Assembly: GCA_002938045.1 (NCBI GenBank)
Contig: PTLJ01000065.1
Span: 1-7,778, forward strand
Length of the DNA: 7,778 nucleotides
Direction: 5' to 3'
Source: Alphaproteobacteria bacterium MarineAlpha3_Bin4
Lineage (GTDB): Bacteria > Pseudomonadota > Alphaproteobacteria > Rhodospirillales > Casp-alpha2
The position numbers were made by a program, and so were the translations under genes. This document shows, in pieces, positions 7,248 to 7,778 of this stretch; within the stretch, counting starts at the first letter, position 1, and every line of letters starts with the position of its first letter. The notes below the pieces were generated by a model that made no database searches, was not told where the DNA came from, and worked only from the letters and a program-made list of their open reading frames with translations.

Positions 7248-7574
7248 ATGACGGCCATGATCCGATCCGCCTTGCTCCTGACCATCGCCGTTACCCTCGG
7301 CGCTTGCGCCGAATACGCGCCGACGCGCTGGGACAAGCCCGGCATCGACCAGGATCAGTGGGCCATCAACCGCGCCAACTGCCACAGTCGTGCCCAGCGG
7401 CTGGCCGAGGACGAATACATGGCCAACGCCCCGATGAGCAGTGGTGCCGGCGTCAATACTGGTGCTGCCTTCGAGAGCCAGATGCGCCGCTACGATGCTA
7501 GGCGCAACAAACATAAATTGTTCAAAACATGTCTAATACAGCTTGGCTACAAGCCGGCTAAAGCTCAGCCTTAG
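7248..7574 (+). CDS. Small lipoprotein of unknown function
   Basis: This 108-residue product begins with a signal sequence ending in the lipobox LGAC, so C20 is probably lipidated. The mature part starts with a TRWDKPGIDQDQW segment (26-38) and holds two further cysteines, C45 in NCHSRAQ and C95 in KTCLIQLGY. The pattern of Trp-x-Lys-Pro-Gly, a first cysteine in a helix, and a second cysteine just before a Leu-Gly-Tyr ending is shared by many small uncharacterised proteobacterial lipoproteins; a C45-C95 disulfide is plausible. The start is uncertain: ATG 7248 has a GGAG only some 15 bases away, and ATG 7257 (M4) would still keep the lipobox. It stands alone on the plus strand after about 200 bases of spacer, so it probably has its own promoter. 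No function can be assigned. Confidence 0.75.
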   Translation: MTAMIRSALLLTIAVTLGACAEYAPTRWDKPGIDQDQWAINRANCHSRAQRLAEDEYMANAPMSSGAGVNTGAAFESQMRRYDARRNKHKLFKTCLIQLGYKPAKAQP

Positions 7575-7575
7575 G

Positions 7576-7600
7576 CCGGCCCCCAGCGGACGTTGGCCGG
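7576..7600 (+). terminator. Candidate stem-loop just after the lipoprotein gene
   Basis: CCGGCC at 7576-7581 pairs with GGCCGG at 7595-7600 around a 13-base loop, beginning two bases after the TAG; an outer G-T pair could extend it. No T-tract follows, so termination is unproven. A second weak hairpin (CCGCA 7664-7668 with TGCGG 7681-7685) lies downstream, followed by CATTT. The rest of the spacer up to 7723 shows no gene that I can support. Confidence 0.25.
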
Positions 7601-7723
7601 TGAACCCACCACGCAGAAAAGCGGCGGCCGCAATTGGGACCGCCGATTAGTAGACGGTAGAGACCGCAACTGCTGATGGCTGCGGGCATTTAAACGGCGG
7701 CGCATTACTCCAGATCCACATTT

Positions 7724-7778
7724 TTAAATTTTTTCTGTCTTATAGTTGAGGGTGTACTTCAACTTCTCCCAGCGAATG
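7724..7778 (-). CDS. 3' end of an unrecognised gene (rest outside window)
   Basis: Reading inward from the right edge on the minus strand, one frame gives 17 residues, IRWEKLKYTLNYKTEKI, then TAA at 7726-7724. Most third positions are G or C in otherwise AT-rich local DNA, whereas the other open frame (HSLGEVEVHPQL) has mainly A or T at third positions. This supports a real C-terminus, rich in Lys and aromatic residues. It would converge on the lipoprotein gene. The family cannot be named from so few residues. Confidence 0.5.
   Translation of the reverse strand, partial: IRWEKLKYTLNYKTEKI

Noticed and set aside
7107..7514. Minus-strand 135-codon frame opposite the lipoprotein gene
   Set aside because: It overlaps the well-supported lipoprotein gene and has no domain or ribosome site.
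7617..7645. CGGCGG/CCGCCG inverted repeat as terminator
   Set aside because: The stem is six pairs with a 12-base loop and no T-tract; such repeats are common by chance at this base composition.
7741..7764. TATAGT followed by an AGTTGA/TCAACT inverted repeat as promoter plus operator
   Set aside because: No -35 sequence stands at the right distance, and the bases belong to a coding-like minus-strand C-terminus.
1..7778. CRISPR array, tRNA, rRNA, insertion sequence or defence system
   Set aside because: No regularly spaced direct repeats, cloverleaf sequences, transposase motifs or nuclease/helicase genes were found; the recognised genes are housekeeping.

Overview
This window is a GC-rich stretch of a Gram-negative genome, most likely an alphaproteobacterium, plausibly of the Rhodospirillales type. 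The support is the gene set and order: a DUF3426-type membrane protein facing a DUF4175/TIGR02302 protein (a family I know only from alphaproteobacteria), then lysA, a LptM/YifL-type lipoprotein and argH, with a tlpA-type thioredoxin gene running divergently. This is an inference from the genes; no rRNA or other taxonomic marker is present.

Layout. At the left edge, the 3' part of a plus-strand gene (1-825) encodes a protein with a Pro/Glu-rich acidic linker, one membrane span and a periplasmic domain. It converges, with only 3 bases between stop codons, on a four-gene minus-strand cluster read right to left: argH (6395-4983), a small lipoprotein gene (4921-4712), lysA (4694-3399) and the DUF4175 gene (3402-829). 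lysA and the DUF4175 gene share an ATGA overlap, and the lipoprotein and lysA are 17 bases apart, so the cluster looks like one operon. On the other side of a 48-base divergent gap, tlpA runs rightward (6444-7040). It is followed by about 200 bases without a convincing gene, although a minus-strand reading frame there looks like a gene remnant. Next comes a small plus-strand lipoprotein gene of unknown function (7248-7574). The right edge carries the last 17 codons of a minus-strand gene ending at 7724.

How the genes fit together. ArgH makes arginine and LysA makes lysine from meso-diaminopimelate, which is also a peptidoglycan precursor. The lipoprotein, the DUF4175 protein, the DUF3426-type protein and TlpA all act in or across the envelope. 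The region is therefore a housekeeping block mixing amino-acid biosynthesis with envelope functions. I see no mobile element, CRISPR array, tRNA or rRNA, and no sign of a defence or secondary-metabolite system. The least explained items are the DUF4175 protein, the reading frame at 7057-7242 and the lipoprotein at 7248-7574.
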